In this document: positions 7,722 to 17,497 of the stretch, one piece after another
Layout of the letters: each line of letters starts with the position of its first letter
How positions within the stretch are numbered: position 1 is the first letter of the stretch
Assembly: GCA_036939975.1 (NCBI GenBank)
Contig: JALLPB010000003.1
Coordinates: 1-37,336 of the forward strand
Reading direction: 5' to 3'
Origin: Cyclostephanos tholiformis
Lineage: Eukaryota; Bacillariophyta; Thalassiosirophyceae; Thalassiosirales; Thalassiosiraceae
DNA length: 37,336 nt
Notes under the pieces: generated by a model
What the model was told of the DNA's origin: nothing
The model's input: the letters and a program-made list of their open reading frames with translations, nothing else
The model's database searches: none
Position numbers and translations under genes: made by a program

Positions 7722-9200
7722 ATGTTAAATACAAAGGCCGCATCTCAACTACAAAACCGCCATCGAGACCAAGAGCGTATACTTCGTGAGACGCAGTCCT
7801 TCATAGCTCAGCAGAAGAAAACGCAACGTCGGCATAACTGGGAGCAACGGACGCAGCAACTTATCGATCAACGGGAGGCGAATGCAATCAAGCAAAAATT
7901 GTTACAGCAGAAACAAGACGAATTGAAAGAACGCAAACGAGAAATGAAGTCGTTGCACGATAACGAGATGAACAGGTGGAAGAAAACTCTCCAAACTTCG
8001 TTGGAGGTAACTCAGGAACAGCGAATGGAGGAAATCAAGCAGAGGGCTTACGAACTGAAGGCGCAACGTGAGTCTGACCGACAAGCTTTTGTTAGGGAAT
8101 GCTACGATAGGCAGTTTGTCGACGAATGTGACGAGCTACGAGAATTCAATTCGAGTGCTACATTTGATCGGACGAGGAAGGATCAGGAAGCGATGATCAA
8201 GAGCAAAAAGGAGTGCATTGAAGAGGAACCTCAATTTTCCACATCTCTAATAAACAAGGACGAGAGTGGCGAACAGGCCCACCGACGTCAGGCTTCTTTC
8301 GAATTGAAGCTGGCACTTGATCACCAAGTGCAATGGAAGAAGGCACAGATCGAAGACATGAAGAAGAAGAGACAACTCGAAGAGAAGGAGGAGCTGCGGC
8401 AACTGGCCATGCTGGATGAGAAGACAAGGCAAGCGGGAAAAGAATCCATCGAAAAAGCTAGGAGGAATGGCGAGGAAATGCTACAGGATTTGCGGTTGCG
8501 TGCTATAGAACGCGAGAAACTAAAATCCAGGGAGATTGAGCAGAACAGAATACTGCTCCAGCATGCTCTCGATAAGGAGCAAACCAGGATTCAGATGGAA
8601 CATGCGAAGAAACACGCTAGCAAAGTTGAATGCACTCGAGGAGATGGGGCAATCGGAGATGAGGCAACCGAAGATGAAATGAAAAACCATCGCATCGACG
8701 AATATCGTAGGACTCATTCTATTAGATTAGATAAAATTAAAGACGACAAAATGGCGGCAGAGGCGGAATCGAAACGCCGATGGATGCAAGAGGTAAGCCC
8801 GAGCATTTTCTCAATCAACGAGTCATACGAGTTGTCATTGTCATGACTCATAATGCTCATCGTCGTATCATAGGTTGACGCCTCAAGGCAAGAACAGATT
8901 CAGCGAAAGCGTCTCGAGGCGGAAAGATTACGAAAGGAAAAGGAGCAAGACATCGCAGAAGTAAAGGCGGCTCTTCTTCATGCAGAAGAAGTGGACAAAA
9001 AAAATGCCGAGAAGGCCCTGGCCCTGCGAATGGAGACCATGTTGGAAAACAAACGTTGCATGGGTCAGAAAGCGAACGAAAGCGAGAGGAAGCGCCAGGA
9101 ACGACAATTCATTCAGGAACAAATTCAGAACGATGAGATAGTCTACCAAAAGAGACTTGATGAGCAGAAGAAGAGATGCGGTTTCAGTGATCATAATTAA
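7722..9200 (+). CDS. CFAP53/CCDC11-like axonemal coiled-coil protein
   Basis: There are two exons, 7722-8792 and 8874-9200, with an 81-bp GT-AG intron that carries an in-frame stop. The protein is 465 residues. It is almost entirely charged coiled coil of the trichohyalin-plectin-homology type. RQAFVRECYDRQFVDECDEL closely matches the CFAP53 signature as I remember it (RQDFVAEKLDQQFRERCEEL in human). The following long helices, including LQHALDKEQTRIQ, are also in the expected order. CFAP53 is a microtubule inner protein of ciliary doublets and is needed for motility. Its presence suggests flagellate gametes. The C terminus is shorter than in animals. A further small exon past a weak donor near 9180 (acceptor CTGCAG at about 9253) cannot be excluded. 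Related families (MNS1, trichoplein) are alternatives. Confidence 0.7.
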
Positions 9201-9620
9201 ATTCCTCCGTCGAAAAGCTCGGCTAAATCTCACTCACTGACTCTTATCTGCAGTGGCTTGTTTCATAGCGAATATATAGCTATAGCATTATTTCCTTCTA
9301 CTAAATTGTAGCATTTGCAATGCGAAGTGATTTTAATTGAAAATCCATAGTATGAATATTTCTGATTCCTTGTTCTTGATTCTGCACAGGACGCGGCTAT
9401 GACACAGTGGAAATTGTGACGCTTATAAAGCATTCTTGCACCTGATATTGTCAATATGCGTCACACACGACGGTTCCCAGACTTAGTTCTTGGCAACCGT
9501 TTAGCGCAGAGGAACACTGTGGAGTCATCGTAGTGCTCAGCTGCCATTTCGTCAAGTAAATGCCACAGTAAAGGCACCTATTAGGATAGCTGGAATACAA
9601 CTTCGTTGTTCGTTTTTCAG
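9201..9620. other. Convergent 3' intergenic region
   Basis: This is 420 bp between the stops of the CFAP53-like gene (+) and the GH81 gene (-). It is AT-rich and should contain both 3' ends. A good splice-acceptor-like CTGCAG sits near 9248-9253 without a matching strong donor. No gene is seen. Confidence 0.5.
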
Positions 9621-12600
9621 CTAGTTACAGCAACCTAACATAATGGCATCATTGGTTGGGCAGCATGAGCCTTGCAAGCCAGCCATTAAACAATTTAAAT
9701 GGCTGCTGCAACTCGACGACGAAAAAGTTGAGTCTTCGTTTGCTGAATATGCTGCCAATTCGTGTTCACCGAAATCGGACGATGCTCCTGCCTTTGTTGC
9801 AGACGAAAAAGCTTTCCTGGTACTAACCCAAAACAGCACTTGACTTTTGCTTATTCCAGGATCTAGTTGTGTGCTGACCAAGTTTTGAGCCTCTGTCCAA
9901 GCCTTGTTAGGGTGAATGATGGCTTCATTACATATAGAATAGCCTTTCCAGGCTATCTCGAGAGAGTCATTGCTGCTCAGAACTGATCGTTCTGCTCGAA
10001 CGTATTCTGATAAAAAAAGCAAGTCGTCATTGCCAACCGGGCAGATTGAGAATGGTGAGTGACAACGATTGCGCCACACGACACAGCATCAGCGACGGAA
10101 AATACTCACCCTTGTCAAATAACTCAGAGGTTATGGGGGTGACTGGCATAAAATTGATTAAGTGGACATAAATGTCCTCTGTGCCGAACCAAGTTGTGCA
10201 TGTGACATCTGTCATGCCCAAATTACCAACCATATAATTTCCACGGAACATGGGATTGTAAGCGACTGGCACTGCACCGTCTGTACTTGCCATAGTGCTG
10301 TCGAAAATTCCACTAGTTTTGGTGCCTTGAAAAGGCATCATGTGCCAGTACTTCTTTGCTCCTGTCATTTCTGTTGCGAGGAGCAACCTTGCATAATCCA
10401 CCATTTTACGATCACCTTTGCCCCCCCATCTGACTCTCGACCAAAGGTAGGCTCCGTAATAGCAATTAACAGCCTCACTTGAGCTTTCCTGACTCTTACC
10501 ATCCGCGAATGGGAATAATCCGCTTGCAAAAGAGTGCTATAATGATGCAGTGAGCGATCAACAGTCATCACCGAGGAAAAGGAAACTCAACACGAGACTT
10601 ACTCCGTCAAACCATGACTTATGGCGTGCTAAAGGAAAATCGTCATTTGTAACACCATTGTGAGCAACATCATAGAAGAGAGCATCCACAAAGGGCCCAT
10701 ACTTAGAGACAAACTGTGGATTAGCCCGTCCTAGAATTGCGGCGGCAAATAGGAGGTATCCATCTAGGTGAAAATGTCATTTTCACGGGACAATATTGTC
10801 AGACTTGGCGAGCAGTGTTGTCCTTTCCAACAGAAAGTGTGCTCATTGTAAGACTTACAGTGGAAATGATGGTCATTGTATCTTGCATTACCAAAGTCAG
10901 CATTAATATCTGTCGTTCCAACCCTCGATAGAATACCACCAAGCTGGACATCATATACCAACCTCTCATTACTGTCGCCTCCCAACCACACAGTTAAATA
11001 TTTCTCAAGCAACGCAAATGCCCTCAGCGATGTCAGACTGCCTGTCTCGGATGGCGCCTTTCGGTTTAGGTCGTTATCGGTATCATTCTTGATACGATTC
11101 ACCTCTTCATCAATCTCAATCATGTTTGCAGCATCAACTACCTCCGCAATGTGAGCTAATTGCGCCAATCTAGCAATCTGTTTGCCGAAACTATATGCCC
11201 CCCCAGAAAGGTCTGGTATATTGACTTTGAGGTCAGATTCAACGGTTTTGAGTATGAGATCACGGATGGATTGATCAAGGGCCGAGATTGCCGTACATTC
11301 ATAAACTGACGAGCGCTGACTCGAGGCGCAAGTTCCAGTCGGTGACAACGAAGAAGCGATCGTGGGATCATTGCCAAAGCCTGTGAAAGTCAATTCTTCT
11401 TCATATGACCAAGTGTTTCCAACCGTCGCGACCATTCTTCCTTTGATGCTGTGGTAAAAAAGGTCAAAATCGTCCGGACGCAGTAACAGTGCCTCCGCGG
11501 AAGATATGGATGCTGCATGGTGCGGCAAAGCGAGCATAAGGAGCGGGACATCCGAACTGGGAGAGGATGCGGTCATGTGATTAGTGTCAAATGAAAAAGT
11601 GATTGTTCCAATATTGTTATCTTTGGGCGAATCGGTAGTCATTCGATATCTCGTCATATTCTGCTCCATAGCCCTCCTACTGTGGGCTTTGTCGGAAGAA
11701 ATGCCGGGAGAGGTGGACGAAGCGAGCGGGTTTCTCATGCCCGATCGAAAATCCCACGATACTACTCCACCAATAGGATAAGTCCCTGCATGGTATATTA
11801 GACGCTTGACTCCGGACGACGATTGTAGATATCCGATATCTAATGACGGTTCTGTAGAGCCATCTGAATCCAACGCCGGTGGAACGAGGGCAAGACGAAT
11901 CACCCCTGAATACCTCCCTCTGGAACTTATCAATCGCATTGTGTCCGGGTCAAACTCGAATGTTATCGGTTCCGATGTAAACACAAGCCACGTCAAACCT
12001 TCCTTTGTCGTTACAACAAATTGAACACCAGTGACGACCTTCTTTTGATTTGACGAGTCCGTCGCTACGTCACAAATGCCCATCATTTTGCCGGCCGTGG
12101 CCGTGGAGGTAGACGAGGACGAGGCTGAAATTTCCAACTCGCGCCAACGTTCATTTGGTCCCTCCTCATCCTTATGTTGCTGCTGCGGTAAAACATCTCC
12201 TTCCTGATGAGTCGGGGGGCACATGATATCGTTGAAATCGGACAACGCTCTTAGCTCCGGAGATAGCCCCGAGTACACCGCGGTTACGTACGGCGATCCT
12301 TGCACGATGTATGTTTCCCACGAGCGTTGGATCGAATCGCCCGAATAGAATCTCAGGGTGACACTCAAACTATCGAATTTCACGACATGTCGTGCGTTGA
12401 TCGCCTCCACGGATCCGATTGTGAGGTCCGGGGCGAATTCGTCGTTAATTGTTTTGGCACGAACGACGCGACGGGATGCCGAGTAGGAGACTTGCAACTT
12501 TCCGAGCGACGACCATTGAAACGAGTAGGGATATGCGACGATTGGGTATGAATATTGTTTTTGGTCTCTCGTGGACGACGATCCAATTTCGCTCACGGGG

Positions 12601-13613
12601 AGCACGATGAGGTTAGTCCAAAATGCGCCCGTTGGAAATGGAACCCGAAGGAAGGGCCTCGGATCATTCGCGAGTCCCCGACTGCTATTCGATCCCACCA
12701 GGACGCGACCTCCGTGCAAAAGGGACGGATGGAATAAGGACACGTCCATGATGCCAGAGATCGGATCACCGAAGGACTCTCGGGTGATTTTGGCGTATGG
12801 CACGCCGAACCACGTCCCCTCCAATAATGATGAAGACGATGCGTCGTCGCCCGTCTTATTGGACAGCTCCACGTTGTACACGATCGCGGCGATGGAACAC
12901 AATCCGACTCCCACCGCCAACCCGATGCACAACAGCAAACTCTTGGTCGATAGTCTGATCAATAATCCTCCCCCCCCCCCCCCCCCCCCCGACAGGTACC
13001 TCCTAACGAAATCGTCCGACGTGAAGAGGGTGCTATCGTCGTGATCGCGGGAGTAGGCGAGCGTGTCCAATTCGAGCTCGCTATTCGCGATGACGGTATA
13101 TCCCATTCGTGGATCGGATCCGACGAGGAGCTTCCACGGCGAGGAGGATCCGCCGCCGCCGCCAGATACCGACGACTTTCGACCGATGGTGGTCGGAGGA
13201 GTCGGAATCGCGCGACGACCGGCGACAGTCGACGTCGTCGCCGCCGGCGTGGCGGGGAACGAGGAGGAGGAGGAGGCGGCGTCGACGCTCCTGACCTCCG
13301 CGATCGTGCTGACGTCGCACCCGGGTAGTAGTATTGGCGATGGGAATAGCGATTTCGGACCGACCATGTCCTCCGCGCCCCCGCCATCGCGACGTCGTTG
13401 TCGTTCGACGCATTCGACGTCGTCGGTGCCCGATAATAACAGCCTCTCGCCGAGGAGGGGTTCGGTCTCGTTGGTCTGCGCCGTATCGCCGCCGACGCTC
13501 TCGGCTCGATGCATGTGATTCGGCGTCGAATAGGGATCGCCTCCCGTTCCGTCGTCGTCGCGACCGTCGCCGATTGCACCATCGTAGGGCGATGTACCGC
13601 CGTACCATTTCAT
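9621..13613 (-). CDS. GH81 endo-1,3-beta-glucanase, type II membrane protein
   Basis: Four exons are seen: 13613-10859, 10763-10603, 10536-10110 and 10006-9621. The introns are GT-AG, 66-103 bp. All junctions keep frame, giving 1242 residues. A 220-residue low-complexity N terminus precedes one membrane span (about 225-247). The GH81 domain follows: FPTGAFWTNLIV; YPYSFQW; DHHFHYGY (Asp914); SWFDGHSFASG; and QESSSEAVN with Glu989 and Glu993 four apart, like the GH81 catalytic pair. The tail has a CCPT..LGCC cysteine motif. GH81 enzymes hydrolyse internal beta-1,3-glucan bonds, which in diatoms means chrysolaminarin or callose. An acidic dileucine motif in the cytosolic tail (E49-T-E-P-L-L54) suggests sorting to the vacuole, where chrysolaminarin is stored. 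A 21-nt G run encodes part of Gly-8 just before the span. Confidence 0.9.
12970..12990 (+). repeat. 21-nt homopolymer C tract in the GH81 coding region
   Basis: Twenty-one consecutive C bases on the plus strand are read as G in the gene and encode most of an eight-glycine run ahead of the transmembrane span. Such mononucleotide runs slip readily. At the length seen the frame is kept. An assembly or sequencing length error is possible. Confidence 0.85.
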
Positions 13614-14036
13614 TATTTGAGGGAGGAGGAAGGGGGGAGGAGGGTGTGCTGTATTCTTCTCTCTGTGTGGATTTGGTCGAGATATGGAAAGTGTGTGGAG
13701 TTGGAGTGGGGGTGGGGGGGGATGAATGATGACATAAAATAATAATAAATAACCAATGATAAAAAAATAATATTATTATGGCGAAAAAAAGGGAGCGACA
13801 TTACAAAAAGTGGCGGGAATTATTTCATCTCTACTGATTCCTAGGTGCTTTTAAAAACTGACCACAAACAACGAACACAACATCGTACCGCAGATTTTGA
13901 GAGTTTTTAACAGCACTATTAATTACTAAAAAGGTATGGTACTCTTTTCACTGCCACTGTGTAACATTTTTTGTAGAGAGGGAAAACTTTTTTCAGTTTT
14001 GCCCCGCAGTATCTAATGAATAACCGGAAATAAACA
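13614..14036. promoter_or_regulatory. Divergent promoter region, GH81 / glycosyltransferase-like
   Basis: This is 423 bp between two divergent starts. Next to the GH81 ATG there is a G-rich purine tract (13620-13640 and 13700-13727), then an AT-rich stretch (13735-13785). The 9-mer TGGCGGGAA occurs at 13811-13819, shared exactly with three other promoters in this window. No gene is seen. Confidence 0.45.
13811..13819 (+). promoter_or_regulatory. TGGCGGGAA motif (E2F-like)
   Basis: An exact 9-mer lying 198 bp upstream of the GH81 start and 218 bp upstream of the glycosyltransferase-like start. The same 9-mer occurs at 23199, 27815 (reverse) and 31476, each time upstream of a gene. It resembles the E2F core. 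Confidence 0.4.
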
Positions 14037-15626
14037 ATGATTAAGCCCGATGGGAATCGCCGTGCAGCTACCGGAACTAGTAGATTCCTCGTAGTATACC
14101 TTTTGCCTATCCTGGTCGTGGCAAGCTGCTTAATTGGAGTAGTACAGTTGATGCGGCAATCCAATGTCGCCGATATCGTATCATATGCAAACAAGGGAGA
14201 AATCAATATCACCCGTGGACCTTCGGATCCTCTCCGTTGGGAAATCAGCGACCAACCCAATGAAGGCGAGGACGAAGTTAGCTTCATCATGCGGAAAATT
14301 CGGCGATTGAACGATTGCACCGTAAGCGCCGAATGTCGCAACTCGTACAGTTACGATCAGTTTCCACAGCCGCTCTTGAACTGGGCGGTATACGTCGGAC
14401 AGGGCATCGGGCGGCTGATCGAGCATTCCACGGCTCACTGTCTGAACGCCGCGTCCGTCGGACGAGGATGTCTCGTCGACCAAACTAGCCGTCACCTCTC
14501 GAGTGGCGAGGGTGGTGAAAATCGCGATTCCTGGTATACCTTTCGCTCGTTCGTTCAGGTTTGGGTGGACGTCGATTTGGATTACCTGGCTTACCAGTAT
14601 CGGAGGAATTATACATTCCAGCCTCACATTCTTACTCGTGAAACTGTCGAGGAGGCAAGACAGGCCCATGCTCTCTTGCCACAAAAAGAATGGGGACACT
14701 GGACCGAAAACGAAATCACGAAAGACATAGGTTTTGATCATGTCTTGCCCCTAGGCGATGAGAATGTGACACAAAATCTCGTCGAGACAATACGAAACAA
14801 CCCAGACAAACTCGTTCTCAGTCCCAACTGGGGCACGTCGTGGTTTACCCGAATAGAATTCCCAGTAGCCTCGTTGCTGCCAAAATCATCCAACGTAACT
14901 TACAAAGACATACAAAAGAAACTGGGGACCTACATGCAAAATTACATGTTCCGTCCCACCACGCTGCTTTATGGCCTGCACAAGGAATATAACAAACTAG
15001 TATTGGGAGACGGACAGGAGGAGGTAGAGTCCTACGGTGCCATTCATTTGCGATTTTTCTTCTTGGGCGTTCCATCGGAAAAGGAAGATCCGGAGGGCAG
15101 TGCTAAAGCCCTGCGAGCCTGGGGAGTAAATCTGCATAAGTGCATACGATATTGGAATCACATTGACCCCTCCGTTCAAAAATGGTGGCTGATTACCGAT
15201 AACTTGGAAATGGGGAGGAATCTCACGCTCAATGTTAGGGAAGAAATTTCTCGCATGGAGGTAGGAAACGATAATCCTCAAGTGGCAATATTTATGGAAG
15301 ACGGTTGGCCGGCTGGGCGTGAACCGATCAATCAAGCTCAAATCGTTTTGCATAGGGTTCTGAGGAGACGTCATGATACAGGACTCGGTCATTCTGCCGG
15401 TCCAACAGCTACGGGTCCCATGGGACATGACGATATGGCAGACTCTCTACTAGATTGGATGGTCTTGCACGAGGCAAAAATAGCAATGCTAACCGCAGGC
15501 TCCTTCGGTGCATCGGGGGCCAGGGGGAACGGAAAATTTGAAGGAGGTTCCCCTCTCTCGACGGCCATCACAGCTCAATTGGAGGAAGAGATGAAGTCAT
15601 GCGACTTGTCAACTTTTCGAGCTTGA
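14037..15626 (+). CDS. Type II membrane protein, fucosyltransferase-like (tentative)
   Basis: The protein is 529 residues in one exon. A short basic cytosolic start is followed by one hydrophobic span (about 17-39), then a long lumenal domain with several N-glycosylation sequons (NIT, NYT, NVT, NLT). This is the layout of a Golgi glycosyltransferase. Segments YGAIHLRFF, KWWLITDN and the late DWMVLHEAKIAMLTAGSFG resemble the nucleotide-sugar-binding parts of GT-B fucosyltransferase-like proteins: an arginine-bearing strand, a strand ending in a Asp, and a 'status/decoy Ser' loop near the C terminus. I cannot name the GT family with confidence, and the donor sugar is unknown. An unrelated diatom-specific lumenal protein is the alternative. 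It converges with the ubiquitin gene (187 bp between stops). Confidence 0.45.
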   Translation: MIKPDGNRRAATGTSRFLVVYLLPILVVASCLIGVVQLMRQSNVADIVSYANKGEINITRGPSDPLRWEISDQPNEGEDEVSFIMRKIRRLNDCTVSAECRNSYSYDQFPQPLLNWAVYVGQGIGRLIEHSTAHCLNAASVGRGCLVDQTSRHLSSGEGGENRDSWYTFRSFVQVWVDVDLDYLAYQYRRNYTFQPHILTRETVEEARQAHALLPQKEWGHWTENEITKDIGFDHVLPLGDENVTQNLVETIRNNPDKLVLSPNWGTSWFTRIEFPVASLLPKSSNVTYKDIQKKLGTYMQNYMFRPTTLLYGLHKEYNKLVLGDGQEEVESYGAIHLRFFFLGVPSEKEDPEGSAKALRAWGVNLHKCIRYWNHIDPSVQKWWLITDNLEMGRNLTLNVREEISRMEVGNDNPQVAIFMEDGWPAGREPINQAQIVLHRVLRRRHDTGLGHSAGPTATGPMGHDDMADSLLDWMVLHEAKIAMLTAGSFGASGARGNGKFEGGSPLSTAITAQLEEEMKSCDLSTFRA

Positions 15627-15812
15627 CCGATGCCAAACAGACGCAAGTTGCTAATTCGGCTTGTAAATAGTTGTCAGGGTCAGTGAATGATGACCCTTGT
15701 TTGATTCAATGAACTGTATCAGTCTCGTGTAATGTTATGAGAACAGAAGGCGAGGTGAAGATATTTGTTATTCGTGCGATCAATCAATTATTATGGTCAA
15801 TATCATAATTAT

Positions 15813-16679
15813 CTAAGCGAGCCTCATCCTCTTCAGCGCCCCCAAGAACGCCCCACGGTTGTCCCTCCTCTTGTACACGTTCGTAAGCTTCGTTTCATTC
15901 CCCCCCAACAACCCCAGTGCGCATTTGTGCTCGACCTCCACCAACCTCGCCCCCTTGCCGCCCGGCAGGTCGAACGCCCTATCGCGAGGCTGAGCCGTGC
16001 GAGCGGCGTACTCCAACTCCTCCAGGGGGGACGTATCGCACACTCTGCGGGGGATGTGAGAGATGCGATAGTAAGCGCCAAGGACGGGAGCGACGCCGTC
16101 AATGGCGGTCGTCTCCGCCTCCGCCTCCCCGTCGACGACGCCGTGGCTCTGCTCGATGAATGCCTTCATCAATTCCCGTTCCTCCTCGCCGATACTACCC
16201 TCCAGATTCGACATCACGAACGACTCGCTGACGCGGAACACCCCCCGTCCGAGCGCGCCATCGACCGCCCTCTTAACGATCCCTCCCCCCCCGCGAAGCC
16301 TCAGCACCAGGTGCAACGTGGCGTCGTCCCCGATGTTGTAATCGTCGATGGTCTTGCCGTCCTGCAATTGCTGTCCGCCGAATATGATACGCTGCTGCTC
16401 GGGGGGTATTCCCTCCTTCTCGGAGATCTTCGCCTTGATCTCCTCGATGGATTCTCCCTCCTCGACCTCGATGGACACGGTCTTGCCCGTTAGCGTCTTG
16501 ACGAATAGCTGCATACCACCCCGAAGGGCGAGGACCGATTCGAGGGCCGAGGGGTAGGGCCTGACGAGGGCGGCGCCGGCGCCGGCAGCACCACCGAGGA
16601 ATGGTAGACGACGGCCGTAGCATGATTGGGACGCGAGGAGGGATATCGCCAGTAGGAGGCAGGATGACGAGGACACCAT
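15813..16679 (-). CDS. Secretory-leader ubiquitin with C-terminal extension (periplastid/SELMA ubiquitin candidate)
   Basis: The protein is 288 residues. A signal peptide ([22 protein letters not shown]) is followed by a Gly/Ala stretch without Phe at +1, which in diatoms points to the periplastid compartment rather than the stroma. A full 76-residue ubiquitin occupies 56-131 and keeps L8, I44, H68, V70, R72 and the LRLRGG end. K6, K11, K27, K29 and K33 are present, but K48 is Gln and K63 is Asp. LRGG also directly precedes its Met1 (residues 52-55). After GG come about 157 residues I do not recognise, without a zinc finger, so it is not a ribosomal fusion (eL40/eS31). Diatoms use a symbiont-derived ERAD-like machinery (SELMA) with its own ubiquitin for protein import across the second outermost plastid membrane; this fits that role. 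The compartment is inferred. Confidence 0.8.
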   Translation of the reverse strand: MVSSSSCLLLAISLLASQSCYGRRLPFLGGAAGAGAALVRPYPSALESVLALRGGMQLFVKTLTGKTVSIEVEEGESIEEIKAKISEKEGIPPEQQRIIFGGQQLQDGKTIDDYNIGDDATLHLVLRLRGGGGIVKRAVDGALGRGVFRVSESFVMSNLEGSIGEEERELMKAFIEQSHGVVDGEAEAETTAIDGVAPVLGAYYRISHIPRRVCDTSPLEELEYAARTAQPRDRAFDLPGGKGARLVEVEHKCALGLLGGNETKLTNVYKRRDNRGAFLGALKRMRLA

Positions 16680-16874
16680 GGTGACGTTTTGCTCAGTACT
16701 TCCCCGATATTACGAATTCCGCCGCTGTCGTGTGTGAGAAGTGGGGACGACGGAGAAATAATAATAAGATGTTTTTTTTAACAACGTTCCAGTTGGAAGT
16801 AAGTAGGTAGTCAGTCATCAAGACCCCTTATTTTTTATATTCTTCGCCTCGACGCAACAACAACCGACAACGCC
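16680..16874. promoter_or_regulatory. Divergent promoter, ubiquitin / small membrane protein
   Basis: This 195-bp spacer has a TGACGT half-CRE at 16682-16687, two bases from the ubiquitin start, and an AAGTAGGTAG motif at 16801-16810, 65 bp before the plus-strand ATG. The GTAGG motif recurs upstream of several genes here. Function is inferred from position only. Confidence 0.35.
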
Positions 16875-17291
16875 ATGACATCCAATGTCGTGGCCTCTCC
16901 AACAGTGACATCATCCGCCGACACTAAAGGACAACCGGCATCATTATTTGAGAATGTCCCATGGCCAGTTCGTCCATCGCCTGGAATTAATTATAATTTC
17001 ATTGCTATGATGTACCTGTCCGGCACGGCCATAGCGATTTTCTTCTACATATTGGAAAAGCGAATATTAGACCCGCTCTTGGCGGGCGATGACGAAAAAA
17101 GCGAAGATACCCCTTCCGTTGTAGGCGGTGATTCAGGTGGTGATGATGCATGGAAGGAATTTGCTCGGGGTATGAAAGGGATGCACTATATATTTGATCC
17201 GTTCATACCGTGTCTGCTTTGGAGCCTTTCCGTGAGGCATTATTGGTTGAAAGAGATGGATTTGGCGTCTCAAGAGAAAAAGGATAACTGA
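16875..17291 (+). CDS. Small membrane protein of unknown function
   Basis: The protein is 138 residues in one exon. Two hydrophobic segments are visible: about 38-57 (FIAMMYLSGTAIAIFFYIL), a clear membrane span, and a weaker one about 107-120 (FDPFIPCLLWSLSV). Between them lies an acidic, Ser/Gly-rich loop. The N terminus is Ser/Thr-rich without a signal peptide. I recognise no family. The size and layout would suit a small subunit of an organelle membrane complex, but nothing in the sequence proves that. It converges on the RP2-like gene with 206 bp between stops and shares its promoter space with the ubiquitin gene. Confidence 0.65.
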   Translation: MTSNVVASPTVTSSADTKGQPASLFENVPWPVRPSPGINYNFIAMMYLSGTAIAIFFYILEKRILDPLLAGDDEKSEDTPSVVGGDSGGDDAWKEFARGMKGMHYIFDPFIPCLLWSLSVRHYWLKEMDLASQEKKDN

Positions 17292-17497
17292 AAGACCAGC
17301 GGCTTTTTCATCGCGACAACCGTGTCTAATGTGGAATCCAAGTTGGCATTCTCAACTGAAATATGACACTATGTTGGGCAGGGGGAAAAATTCTAAATGT
17401 GATTAATTCAGACGCAACAATGGTGTTATTAAGGCGCAAAAGTAATAAAATTAGAGCCCCTGCCATGTACAACGACCTTCGTCTCCGGGAAGTGCAT

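Noticed and set aside
9643..9843. 66-codon plus-strand frame starting MASLVGQHEP
   Set aside because: It lies exactly opposite the last GH81 exon, which is supported by frame-keeping splices and a conserved cysteine motif.
12959..13608. Several long open frames rich in Arg/Ser overlapping the start of the GH81 gene on both strands
   Set aside because: They are frame shadows of the low-complexity, GC-rich N-terminal GH81 coding region; no domain and extreme Arg content.
15813..16290. Ubiquitin C-terminal extension as a ribosomal protein (eL40 or eS31)
   Set aside because: There is no zinc-binding cysteine pattern, it is too long, and the secretory leader is inconsistent with a ribosomal fusion.
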